Source: JAWLCA01 sp041687395 (lineage in GTDB: Bacteria; Pseudomonadota; Alphaproteobacteria; Rhodobacterales; Rhodobacteraceae). Taken from it: a DNA stretch of 64,000 nt. The translations under genes were made by a program, and so were the position numbers. Positions 16,387-25,120 of this stretch are shown one piece after another. Position 1 is the first letter of the stretch. Each line of letters starts with the position of its first letter. The notes beneath the pieces are model-generated. The model was not told where the DNA came from and made no database searches. It saw nothing but the letters and a program-made list of their open reading frames with translations. The stretch covers positions 62,001-126,000 of the forward strand of contig JAWLCA010000008.1 of the NCBI GenBank assembly GCA_041687395.1. Direction: 5' to 3'.

Positions 16387-18884
16387 TGCGGCCCGCGCTG
16401 CGACACTGGCTTGCCGTCGCGCTGCTGACAGCGCTGTCGCTGGTCCTTGTTGCACCGGCCGGCGCACAAAGCTTCTTCACGCCGCAGGCGGAATCGTCCG
16501 AGAACGGCCAGTCCGCACCCGACTACGTCGCCTGGAACCGTCTCGCCACCCGGGCCGAGGCGCTGATCGCCGACAGCCGCACCACCAACCTCGCGCTCGA
16601 ACAGGTGCGCGCGCAGATCTCCGAGTGGCGCAGCCGGTTCCTTGAGGCGCAGCGCGCCAACCAGACCCGCGTCGCGCCGCTGCGCGACCAGATCGCGGCC
16701 CTGGGCGATCCCCCTGCCGAGGGCGAGAGCGAGGAACCCGAGATCGCGAACCGGCGCGCGGACCTGAACGCGGAACTCTCGCGCCTGCGCGCCCCCGGCA
16801 TCGCCGCGGACGAGGCGCACCGCCGCGCCGACGGCCTGATCCGCGAGATCGACCGCATCCTGCGCGAACGCCAGGCCAATGCGCTGATGCAGCTGTGGCC
16901 CGCGCCGGTGAACCCGGCGAATTGGCCCGCGGGCCTGAAGGCGCTGACCGACACCGCCAGCAGCCTCTGGTCCGAGGTGCGCGACGCCTGGGGCCGCCCC
17001 GGCAGTCACGAACTCTTGCGCTCGAACCTGCCCAAGATCGTGCTGCTGACCGTCCTTGGCCTGTTCCTGATCGCCCGTGGGCGCCGCTGGATCGAACGGC
17101 GCGCGCAATACCTGCAGGAGACCGCCACCGCCCGCGGGCGCAAGGTCTTCGGCTTCCTCGCCTCGCTGGGGCAGGTGGTGCTGCCGCTCCTCGGAATCCT
17201 CGCCCTGACCGAGGCGCTGCGCTCCAGCGGGATGGTGGGGCTTCAAGGCGATCTGCTGGTCTCGGTCCTGCCCGAGGTGGGGCTGGTGATCTACTCCGCG
17301 CGCTGGCTGGCCACGCGCATCTTTCCCAAGGGCCACGGCCGCGACACGCCGCTGAGCCTCTCGCCCCAGCGCCGGCGCGAGGGGCGGGTGTACACCAGCG
17401 CCCTCGGCGCCCTGATCGGCGCCGAGATCGCGCTGCGCGCCGTCGTCATCCCGGCCGAGGATGTCGAGGCCGCGACCGCGGTCATCGCCTTCCCGCTGCT
17501 GGTACTGGCGGGCCTGCTGCTGCTCCGCATCGGCCAGCTCCTGCGCCTGCACGTGGCCAGCGACACGCAGGCCGCCGACCAGGCGGGGTTCCGCAACCGC
17601 ATTCTGCGCGGCATCGGCGGCATCGCCATGATCATCGGCGTCGCGGCGCCCGCGCTGGCCGCGGTGGGCTACGTCACCGCCGCCATCGCCGGGGTCTACC
17701 CGGCGATCCTGTCGCTGGGCCTGATCGGCCTTCTGATCGTGCTGCAGCGCCTCGTCGCCGACGTCTACGCGCTCCTCACCGGCCAGGGAGAGGATGCCGA
17801 GGACGGCCTCGTGCCGGTGCTGGTGGGCTTCACGCTGGTCATTGTCGCGCTGCCGATCTTCGCGCTGATCTGGGGCGCCCGCACGGCCGACCTGTGGGAG
17901 ATCTGGGCCCGCTTCCGCGAGGGGATCACGCTTGGCGAAACCCGCATCGCCCCCAGCGACTTCCTGACCTTCATGGTGGTCTTCGCGCTTGGCTACATGA
18001 TCACGAAGCTGTTGCAGGGCGCGCTGCAATCCACCGTCCTGCCCAAGACCAGGATCGAGCCGGGGGGCCAGAAATCCATCGTCTCGGGCGTGGGTTACCT
18101 CGGGATCTTCCTGGCCGCGCTCTTGGGCATAACCTCGGCCGGGCTGGATCTGTCCTCGCTCGCCATCGTCGCCGGCGCGCTATCGGTCGGCATCGGCTTC
18201 GGCCTGCAGAACATCGTGTCGAACTTCATCTCGGGCATCATCCTGCTCGTCGAACGCCCGGTGGCCGAGGGCGACTGGATCGAGGTCGGCGGTGTCATGG
18301 GCACGGTGCGCGCGATCTCGGTCCGCTCCACCGTGATCGAGACCTTCGATCGCACCGATGTCATCGTGCCCAACTCCGACCTGATCTCGGGGATGGTGAC
18401 GAACTACACCCGCTTCAACCTCTCGGGGCGCCTGATCGTGCCGGTGGGCGTGGCCTACGGCACCGACACCCGGCTGGTCGAGAGGATCCTGCGCGAAGTG
18501 GCCGAGGAACAGCCATTGGTGGTGCTGAAGCCGCCGCCCGCGATCCTGTTCACCGCCTTCGGCGACGACGCGCTGCAGTTCGAGATGCGGGTGATCCTGC
18601 GCGACGTGAACTTCTCGCTCTCGGTCCGCTCCGACATCCTGCACGAGATCACGCGCCGCTTCCGCGAGGCGGGGATCGAGATCCCCTTCGCCCAGCGCGA
18701 CATCTGGCTGCGCAACCCCGAAACGCTGACCGGCAAGCCCCCGCCCGCCGCCGCGCCCGCCGCGACGGCGGAGCCGACCGCGGCGACCGAAACCCGCGCC
18801 GAGGCCCGCGCCCACATGACCGCCGACGACCTGCCCGACACTGCGGGCGACGGCGACGGCGGCACCGGGGACGACACCACCTGA
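16386..18884 (+). CDS. Large MscS-type mechanosensitive channel with DUF3772 domain
   Basis: An 832-residue inner-membrane channel of the MscK/YjeP-like group. A signal peptide (to about residue 27, ending AGAQS) precedes a periplasmic, partly coiled-coil DUF3772-type domain (to about 200), then about ten membrane helices. The pore helix and MscS beta domain contain LSVGIGFGLQNIVSNFISGI and LVERPVAEGDWIEVGGV, then the cytosolic alpha/beta domain. The C-terminus is a low-complexity Ala/Pro/Thr/Asp-rich tail. It would release solutes on hypo-osmotic shock. The start overlaps the cysK stop (TGATG), which ties a turgor valve to the stress cluster. Confidence 0.88.
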
Positions 18885-18947
18885 CCCGGCACTGCGCCGG
18901 AACAGCCGGCCTGGCCGGGGACTTTGTCGAAATTCCACGGAGGTCTC

Positions 18948-19988
18948 ATGGACGACGCACTGATCTGGTTGGGGATCGCTTTCTGCATCTCGCAATCGGC
19001 CCTGTTCTCCGGGTCGAACATCGCCGTCTTCAGCCTCAGCCGCCTGCGGCTCGAAGCGGCGGCCGCCGCGGGCGACAAGAGCGCCGCAAGTGCCCTCGAC
19101 CTCAGGCGCGATGCGAACTTCACGCTCGTCACCATCCTGATCGGCAATGTCGCCATCAATGTGCTGCTGACCATGCTGTCGGACTCGGTGATGGCCGGTG
19201 TGATGGCGTTTCTGTTCTCCACCATCATCATCACCGCTCTGGGCGAGATCGGGCCGCAGGCCTATTTCTCGCGCAACGCGCTGCGTGCGGTGGCGATCTT
19301 CGGGCCGGTCCTGCGGTTCTACCGCATCCTGCTGTGGCCCCTCGCAAAGCCCACCGCCCTTCTGCTGGACGCATGGGTCGGCACCGAAACCGTGCCGTGG
19401 TTCCGCGAACGCGAGTTGCACAACATCCTGCGCTACCATGCCGCCAATACCGGCAGCGAGGTGGGCCGGGTCGAGGCGATCGGGGCCACGAACTTCCTCG
19501 CGCTCGATGACCTCGTCGTGCAGGATCAGGGCCAGCCTCTCGATCCCGCAAGCATCCTGCAACTGCCCTTCGACGGGGATCGCCCGGTCTTCCCCGCCAT
19601 CGACCGCGCGCAAGACGATCCCTTCGTCCGCAAACTGGCCGCGTCGCGGCAGAAATGGGTCGTGCTGACGGATGAGACCGGCAAGCCGCGCCTGCTGCTG
19701 AACGCGAATGCCTTTCTGCGGGATTTCCTGATCCTTGGCAGCGACAGCTCGCCCGGGGACTATTGCCACCAGCCTGCGATTGTCACCAGGCCGACCGAAA
19801 CCCTCGACACGGCCCTCGGCATCCTGGCCACGCTGCGCGGCCAGGATGCCGGACATGACGAAACGGTCATGCTGCTGTGGTCGCCCGGCATGAAGCGGAT
19901 GATTACCGGATCGGATGTCCTCAGATGCCTGCTGGCCGGGATGGGCGCACATGAGACGCCCGAATTCGAGCGTGCGCCGACTGCCTGA
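18948..19988 (+). CDS. CNNM/DUF21 domain membrane protein with CBS-like region
   Basis: A 346-residue protein related to the CorC/CNNM magnesium-efflux family. The N-terminal DUF21 domain (about residues 1-175) has three to four membrane helices with ALFSGSNIAVFSLSRLRL and TALGEIGPQAYFSRN. The C-terminal half resembles a CBS pair, though degenerate. Unlike full-length CNNM/HlyC proteins it lacks an obvious CorC/HlyC C-terminal domain. ATG 18948 is preceded by CGGAGG. It follows the channel gene after 63 nt in the same direction. Metal export, probably Mg2+ or Co2+, is inferred from family. Confidence 0.78.
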   Translation: MDDALIWLGIAFCISQSALFSGSNIAVFSLSRLRLEAAAAAGDKSAASALDLRRDANFTLVTILIGNVAINVLLTMLSDSVMAGVMAFLFSTIIITALGEIGPQAYFSRNALRAVAIFGPVLRFYRILLWPLAKPTALLLDAWVGTETVPWFRERELHNILRYHAANTGSEVGRVEAIGATNFLALDDLVVQDQGQPLDPASILQLPFDGDRPVFPAIDRAQDDPFVRKLAASRQKWVVLTDETGKPRLLLNANAFLRDFLILGSDSSPGDYCHQPAIVTRPTETLDTALGILATLRGQDAGHDETVMLLWSPGMKRMITGSDVLRCLLAGMGAHETPEFERAPTA

Positions 19989-20078
19989 AAGGCCGACACC
20001 GTCGGATCACCGACCTTCAGTCTCCGGGCCGCCTTGCGTGCAGACCTCGCGCGCCCCGCAACCCGCCCGCGTGCCGGC

Positions 20079-20207
20079 CTACTTCTTCTTCTCGCCCAGC
20101 GAAACCGGCTTCGCGACGCCGGAATTGGCCGTCGCCAGAACCTTCACGGTCTCCCGCTTCGGCTTCTTCGCTTCCTTGTTCCCGCGCTTGTTGTTGCCTT
20201 TTCCCAT
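20079..20207 (-). CDS. Small conserved basic protein (42 aa)
   Basis: Translates as MGKGNNKRGNKEAKKPK then a 25-residue tail ending VSLGEKKK. This Lys/Asn-rich peptide is a widespread, uncharacterised small proteobacterial protein type; its start MGKGNNKRGNKE is very conserved. GAGG precedes the ATG by about 7 nt. It is too short for most gene callers. Nucleic-acid or ribosome association is suggested only by charge. It converges with the CNNM-type gene, 90 bp away. Confidence 0.75.
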   Translation of the reverse strand: MGKGNNKRGNKEAKKPKRETVKVLATANSGVAKPVSLGEKKK

Positions 20208-20643
20208 CACGACCTCGAAGGTTGAATAACCGGCCCGGCAAAATGCCGGACGGACCGATCCTCAGGAAAATCACGGGTGCCTGACCTGCGTCAGACGATG
20301 ACTTTGATGAGTCGCGCGCGTCTTCCGATCCAGGAACACCGCACGGTCAGGAAGTAGGCATCCGGACGCCGCCGCGCAAGGCTCACGGCTGTCGCGCGGC
20401 ACCGCCCGCCGCGAAGGTCTGCGTGCCGTCCTCTTGGTGCAGACCGACTTCGGTTTTCGGGCGACGCGCAGCCCCGGCGCGCTTCCTTTTCAACCGCGTC
20501 CCGCCCTTCACCCTCGCGGTCACGTCGCGTATAGACCCCTCACGCCCCCGCCACCCCGACACGGAGGCCGGATGCCGCCCCGGCGTCCACGGGCGACTGA
20601 CGGTCCCGCCTCGGACCTCATCACGCGACAAAAAAGGCCAGAC
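20208..20643. other. Intergenic region before alaX
   Basis: About 435 bp without a secure gene, apart from the doubtful minus-strand reading at 20,383-20,523. It includes a short inverted repeat, CGGCAAAATGCCG, near 20,235. The sequence just before the alaX ATG (GACAAAAAAGGCCAGAC) holds a weak Shine-Dalgarno. Nothing else is recognised. Confidence 0.4.
20383..20523 (-). CDS. Possible small basic ORF (46 aa), doubtful
   Basis: A GTG-initiated reading VTARVKGGTRLKRKRAGAA and a tail ending AAGGAARQP. It is basic and has an open frame in an otherwise empty stretch, but no convincing ribosome-binding site and no recognised family. It could be chance in GC-rich DNA. Confidence 0.25.
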   Translation of the reverse strand: MTARVKGGTRLKRKRAGAARRPKTEVGLHQEDGTQTFAAGGAARQP

Positions 20644-21357
20644 ATGACCGACCTGCTCTACCGCACCGACCCCTACCTGCGTGAGGCCCCCGCCCGCGTC
20701 ACCGCCGTGGCCGAGGGCGCCGTCACGCTCGACCGTTGTATCTTCTACCCCCAAGGCGGCGGCCAGCCCGGCGACACCGGCCGGCTGCTGTGGGAGGGCG
20801 GAGAGATCGCCGTCACGAACACCGTGAAGGGCGAGGGGGGCGAGCCGGTCCTGCAGGCCGACCTCGCCGCGATCCTTCCCCCCGTGGGGGCCGAAGTGAT
20901 GCAGGTGCTCGACTGGGAGCGCCGACTTGCGCACATGCGCGTGCACACCGCGCTGCATCTTCTGTCGGTCGTGATCCCGCTGCCGGTCACCGGCGGCTCG
21001 ATCGCAGTCGACAAGGGACGGCTGGATTTCGACATGCCCCACCCGCCCGAGGATCTGGAAGAGATCGAGGCCGAGGTGAACGCGCTCGTCGCCCGCGACC
21101 TGCCCGTGACCGAGGAGTGGATCACCGACGACGAACTCGCCGCCAACCCCGGTCTCGTGAAGACCATGTCGGTGATGCCCCCCACCGGCCACGGCCGCGT
21201 GCGCCTGATCCGCATCGGCGCGGGCGCCGATCAGGTGGACCTGCAACCCTGCGGCGGAACCCACGTCGCCCGCACGTCCGAGATCGGCCCCCTGCGGCTG
21301 GGCAAGATCGAGAAGAAGGGCCGCCAGAACCGCCGCGTCAGCCTGCATCTGGCCTGA
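20644..21357 (+). CDS. alaX: Alanyl-tRNA editing protein AlaX
   Basis: A free-standing editing domain (237 residues) that hydrolyses Ser- or Gly-mischarged tRNA-Ala. The zinc-binding pairs are present: HTALH (HxxxH, near residue 102) and CGGTH (CxxxH, near 204). FYPQGGGQPGDTG near the N-terminus is the typical lead-in. The longer reading upstream is non-homologous, so ATG 20644 is chosen. It stands alone, followed by a 160-bp repeat-containing gap and a convergent DUF2177 gene. Confidence 0.93.
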   Translation: MTDLLYRTDPYLREAPARVTAVAEGAVTLDRCIFYPQGGGQPGDTGRLLWEGGEIAVTNTVKGEGGEPVLQADLAAILPPVGAEVMQVLDWERRLAHMRVHTALHLLSVVIPLPVTGGSIAVDKGRLDFDMPHPPEDLEEIEAEVNALVARDLPVTEEWITDDELAANPGLVKTMSVMPPTGHGRVRLIRIGAGADQVDLQPCGGTHVARTSEIGPLRLGKIEKKGRQNRRVSLHLA

Positions 21358-21367
21358 CGGCGCGGGG

Positions 21368-21467
21368 CTTAAAAAGGCCGGATTGTATCCAGGCGTATAC
21401 ACTTGGATACAAGAATCTGCCGGCAGATTGTATCCGCCTGGATCCTCTTGTATACGCGCGGATACAA
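21368..21467 (+). repeat. 10-bp-phased hexamer array, copy 1 (inverted relative to copy 2)
   Basis: GTATCC, GTATAC and GGATAC begin at 21385, 21395 and 21405. After the perfect 16-bp palindrome AATCTGCCGGCAGATT, a second block has GTATCC, GGATCC, GTATAC and GGATAC at 21430, 21440, 21450 and 21460. Every step within a block is 10 bp. The reverse complement matches 56,684-56,769, including the flank GGATACAATCCGGC then TTTTTAA. It lies between the convergent alaX and DUF2177 genes. Confidence 0.8.
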
Positions 21468-21520
21468 TATTGGTGCACAAATGCTGTCGCTCCGGCACCG
21501 CTGCGCATCAGCGCACAGGG

Positions 21521-21922
21521 TCAGAGAAGCAGCGACGCCAGTATCACCCCGCCCCACGCCGCCAGCGCGGTAAGCGCCGTGCCCCAGGCCCAATCCACCG
21601 CCACCATGCTCGGATGCCAGTCGCGCATCACCGACCAGCTTGTCAGCTCATAGGTGCCATAGGCCACGAACCCCAGCAGCGCGCCATTCAGCGCGGCACT
21701 GGCCGGCTGGCCCGATCGCAGCGCCGGATAGCCTGCAAACCAAAGGATTCCAATCATGTAGACCAGATAGAACAGCACGGCCGGGCCGAAGCGCACCCCG
21801 TCGATCAGGCCCTGGCCAAGGTGCTCCTTGAAGATCGGCTGGATCACCGTCCGCAGCATCACCGCATCCGCGATCAGGAACACGACCGAGGTGGTCAGGA
21901 ACAGGACAGCCAAATTCCACAT
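21521..21922 (-). CDS. DUF2177 membrane protein
   Basis: A 133-residue integral membrane protein with four predicted helices, beginning MWNLAVLFLTTSVVFLIAD and containing the conserved WFAGYPALRSGQ and FVAYGTYELTSWSVMRDW segments of DUF2177. No function is known for the family. It is divergent from the ASKHA-domain gene (186 bp between starts) and convergent with alaX across the hexamer array. Confidence 0.82.
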   Translation of the reverse strand: MWNLAVLFLTTSVVFLIADAVMLRTVIQPIFKEHLGQGLIDGVRFGPAVLFYLVYMIGILWFAGYPALRSGQPASAALNGALLGFVAYGTYELTSWSVMRDWHPSMVAVDWAWGTALTALAAWGGVILASLLL

Positions 21923-22107
21923 GCAAAAGTCCTCATCTTTCCAAAGGGTTGCCCAGCCCGCCGCGCGGGGCAGGCGCTTTCGCCTCTAACCTAGCCCAAA
22001 GGTCCGCGCGGGAAAGGACGTCGCCCCCGCGCCCGCCCGTGCCGCTTTCGCGCGCTTGCAACCGCCCCCCATCGGCATACAACCGCCCGGAACCGGATGG
22101 AGCAACC

Positions 22108-24141
22108 ATGTCAGACCCTCTTGTCATCTTCACCCCTTCGGGCAAGCGCGGCCGCTTTCCGGCGGGCACCCCGGTGCTGACCGCGGCGCGGCAACTGGGC
22201 GTGGACCTCGACAGCGTCTGCGGCGGGCGCGGCATCTGCTCGCGCTGCCAGGTGACGCCGGGGGTGGGCGAATTCGCCAAGCACGGCGTGACGGTGGCGG
22301 CCGACGCACTCAGCCCCTGGAACGCGGTCGAGCAACGCTACAAGGACAAACGCGGCCTGATCGACGGCCGCCGGCTGGGTTGCCAGGCGCAGATCCTGCG
22401 CGACGTGGTGATCGATGTCCCCCCCGAAAGCCAGGTCCACCGCCAGGTTATCCGCAAGGCCGCGACCGCGCGCGTCATCACGATGGATCCCGCCACCCGG
22501 CTTTACTACGTCGAGGTGCAGGAACCTGACATGCACGAACCGTCGGGCGATCTGGAGCGGCTGAACCGCGCCCTGGCCGACCAGTGGGGGCTGGAGCCGC
22601 CCGAGGCCGGGCTGGCGGTGCTGCGAAAGCTGCAACCCGTTCTGCGCAAGGGCGGCTGGACCGTGACGGTGGCTGTGCACCGCGGCCATGACGACGCGCG
22701 GGCGCGCATCCTGGACGTCTGGCCAGGGTTCCATGAGGGTGGCATCTACGGGCTGGCGATCGACCTCGGCTCCACCACGATCGCTGCGCATCTGTGCGAC
22801 CTGACCGACGGGCGCGTGCTGGCGTCCTCGGGCCTGATGAACCCGCAGATCCGGTTCGGCGAGGATCTGATGAGCCGGGTCAGCTACGTGATGATGAACC
22901 CCGGCGGCGATGCCGAAATGACGTCCGCCGTGCGCGAGGCGCTGAACCATCTTGCGGCCGAAATCGCCACTGAGGCCGGCATCGACCCCGCCCTGATCGT
23001 CGAGGCGGTGCTGGTCTGCAACCCGGTGATGCACCACCTGGCGTTGGGCATCGATCCGGTGGAACTGGGGCAGGCGCCCTTTGCGCTCGCCACCTCTTCG
23101 GCCCTGTCGATGGCGGCGGCCGAGATCGGGATGGTGTCCATCAACCCCGCGGCCCGGCTTTACGTGCTGCCCTGCATCGCGGGCCACGTGGGCGCCGATG
23201 CGGCGGCCGTGGCGCTGTCCGAGGCGCCGGACAAGTCCGACGATCTGGTGCTGATCGTGGACGTGGGCACCAACGCCGAGATCCTGCTGGGCGACAAGAC
23301 CCGCGTGCTGGCCTGCTCCAGCCCCACCGGGCCGGCGTTCGAGGGCGCGCAGATCAGCTCCGGCCAGCGCGCCGCGCCGGGCGCCATCGAGCGGCTGGAG
23401 ATCGACCCAGCGACCAAAGAGCCGCGCTTCAAGGTGATCGGCTGCGACCTTTGGTCGAACGACCCGGGCTTCGCCGAGGCCACCGCCGCGACCGGCATCA
23501 CCGGCATCTGCGGCTCAGGCATCATAGAGGCGGTGGCCGAGATGCGGATGGCCGGGATTCTCGACGCCTCTGGCCTGATCGGTTCGGCCGAGCAGGTGGG
23601 CACCTGGCGCTGCCGGCCCGAGGGGCGGACGCATGCCTATCTGATCCACGACGGCAGCGCGGCAGGCGGGCCGGTGATCACTGTAACTCAGGGCGATATC
23701 CGCGCGATCCAGTTGGCAAAATCGGCACTCTACGCCGGGGCGCGGCTGCTGATGGACGAGTTGGGCGTGGACGTGGTGGACCGCGTGGTGCTGGCGGGGG
23801 CGTTTGGCGCGCATATCAGCCCGAAACACGCAATGGTGCTGGGCATGATCCCCGATGTGCCGCTGGACAAGGTCCAGTCGGCGGGCAACGCGGCCGGTAC
23901 CGGCGCGCGGATCGCGCTGTGCAACATCGCCGCGCGGGCGGGGATAGAGGCGACGGTGGGGCAGATCCACAAGGTCGAAACCGCCATCGAGCCACGGTTC
24001 CAGGAACATTTCGTCGCCGCCAACGCGATCCCGCACGCGACCGACCCCTTCCCGGAACTGGCGCGCATCGTCACGCTGCCGCAGGTGCATTTCAACGTCT
24101 CGGGGGGCGAGGGCGGCGGTCGCCGCCGTCGCCGCGGCTGA
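22108..24141 (+). CDS. RamA/RACo-like corrinoid activation protein (2Fe-2S ferredoxin plus ASKHA domains)
   Basis: A 677-residue protein predicted to reactivate oxidised Co(II) corrinoid proteins by ATP-driven reduction. The N-terminus (residues 1 to about 95) is a 2Fe-2S domain with CGGRGICSRCQV and a later GRRLGCQAQ. The large ASKHA/DUF4445 domain starts near 215 with GLAIDLGSTTIAAHLCDL and includes VDVGTNAEILLG and AGAFGAHISPKHAM. The C-terminus is Gly/Arg-rich. Corrinoid methyltransferases, its expected clients, are not nearby. Which methyl-transfer system it serves is unknown; in marine Rhodobacteraceae methylamine or demethylation pathways are candidates. Confidence 0.82.
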   Translation: MSDPLVIFTPSGKRGRFPAGTPVLTAARQLGVDLDSVCGGRGICSRCQVTPGVGEFAKHGVTVAADALSPWNAVEQRYKDKRGLIDGRRLGCQAQILRDVVIDVPPESQVHRQVIRKAATARVITMDPATRLYYVEVQEPDMHEPSGDLERLNRALADQWGLEPPEAGLAVLRKLQPVLRKGGWTVTVAVHRGHDDARARILDVWPGFHEGGIYGLAIDLGSTTIAAHLCDLTDGRVLASSGLMNPQIRFGEDLMSRVSYVMMNPGGDAEMTSAVREALNHLAAEIATEAGIDPALIVEAVLVCNPVMHHLALGIDPVELGQAPFALATSSALSMAAAEIGMVSINPAARLYVLPCIAGHVGADAAAVALSEAPDKSDDLVLIVDVGTNAEILLGDKTRVLACSSPTGPAFEGAQISSGQRAAPGAIERLEIDPATKEPRFKVIGCDLWSNDPGFAEATAATGITGICGSGIIEAVAEMRMAGILDASGLIGSAEQVGTWRCRPEGRTHAYLIHDGSAAGGPVITVTQGDIRAIQLAKSALYAGARLLMDELGVDVVDRVVLAGAFGAHISPKHAMVLGMIPDVPLDKVQSAGNAAGTGARIALCNIAARAGIEATVGQIHKVETAIEPRFQEHFVAANAIPHATDPFPELARIVTLPQVHFNVSGGEGGGRRRRRG

Positions 24142-24330
24142 CGGACTCCGGAATTAACTGAAAATCAACACTTCGGTTTTCATCTGTTATGGCAGACCAT
24201 TGGCTTTGGAAGTTCAGAACCTGTGGCAGGTTCGCTTCAGTTCTGCGTGAGCGTGTCGCGGGGCGATTGACGCCGCGTTCACGGCTGGCGATGTTCCATC
24301 GTCGCGCAGCAACGAACCAGAGTCGCAACC

Positions 24331-24591
24331 ATGACCGGTCTGTCCGCCTATCACAGCGCCCATGGGGGCACCAACTTCCTCGGCCTGCGGCGCACGTCCA
24401 AGGGCACGATGGAAATCGTCTATGACGACGGGGTCGCCCGTCGTCTTGTCTGGCGGGTCGCCTCGCCGAATATCTGCGAACGCCATGTGGGCGATGCGCT
24501 GCGGGTGGCGGTGAACCAGCCGCGCGTGGTGCCGGCGCTCTATTCCGAACTGAAGAAGCGCGCGATCGCGGTCGAAAGCCTCGTGCGCTGA
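24331..24591 (+). CDS. Conserved hypothetical protein (86 aa)
   Basis: Unrecognised. The protein begins MTGLSAYHSAHGGTNFLGL and has alternating charged and hydrophobic stretches (SKGTMEIVYDDGVARRLVW) suggesting a small beta-rich fold; there is no membrane segment or Cys motif. Codon use resembles neighbours. It starts 189 bp after the ASKHA gene and is followed by a GTG start 5 nt past its stop, so it may form an operon with the ALDH-like ORF. The preceding gap (24,142-24,330) shows no RNA gene or repeat. Confidence 0.6.
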   Translation: MTGLSAYHSAHGGTNFLGLRRTSKGTMEIVYDDGVARRLVWRVASPNICERHVGDALRVAVNQPRVVPALYSELKKRAIAVESLVR

Positions 24592-24595
24592 TCGG

Positions 24596-25120
24596 GTGCC
24601 GGTTGGGGATCTGACCGAGCGACGGCTGACGCATTACGCGGGCGGCGCCTGGCGCGCGCCCCTGTCCGACCGGCTGATCCCGGCAAGCGGCGGACCCGTC
24701 GTGGCTTCGGGGCCCGAAGACGCCGCACGCGCCTTTCGCCTTTGCAGCCCCGGCCCCGCGCCGAAGTTGCCGGACCTTTCCGCACTGTGGCCCGCGCTGG
24801 GCCTGGTGGCCGCGGCCGAGGGGGCCGTTGCCGGTGATTGCCCGAAGGCGCTGCGGGCGCCTCGGGCCGCCGACCGGGTGTTGATCCTTCCGCCTGCGGG
24901 CGCCACTGTGGCCGCAATGGCCGGGCCGGTCTGGACGGCGCTTGGCGCGGGCGCGGGAGTGGTCCTGCTGCCGCCGCCGTCGCTGGCCCTGACCGCGATG
25001 GCCCTGGCGACGGCTCTGCATGACGCGGGGCTTCCCGCCGGGCGCTTCGCCCTGTTGCAGGGGGATGCCGACAGCGCCGCCGCGCTGGTGGCGCAGCCCT
25101 TCGACCGTGTGCAACGCTAG
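24596..25120 (+). CDS. ALDH-like N-terminal remnant (174 aa)
   Basis: A short protein whose middle and end resemble the coenzyme-binding part of aldehyde dehydrogenases: GPVWTALGAGAGVVLLPPPS parallels the usual ALAAGN-VVLKPSE segment and LATALHDAGLPAGRFALLQG parallels LxEAGLPxGVxNVVxG. The catalytic half, including the active-site Cys and Glu, is absent, and the Lys of the cofactor site is replaced. It may be a relic or a repurposed fragment. GTG start, 5 nt after the previous gene. Its stop overlaps the TetR stop as CTAG. Confidence 0.55.
   Translation: MPVGDLTERRLTHYAGGAWRAPLSDRLIPASGGPVVASGPEDAARAFRLCSPGPAPKLPDLSALWPALGLVAAAEGAVAGDCPKALRAPRAADRVLILPPAGATVAAMAGPVWTALGAGAGVVLLPPPSLALTAMALATALHDAGLPAGRFALLQGDADSAAALVAQPFDRVQR

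Noticed and set aside
21368..21467. CRISPR-like array
   Set aside because: The repeated units are only six bases with 4-nt gaps and are palindromic; there are no 20-40 bp repeats, no unique spacers and no cas genes.
20383..21498. A 371-codon minus-strand frame opposite alaX
   Set aside because: Most of it mirrors AlaX; only the last 46 codons, outside alaX, were kept as a doubtful small ORF.
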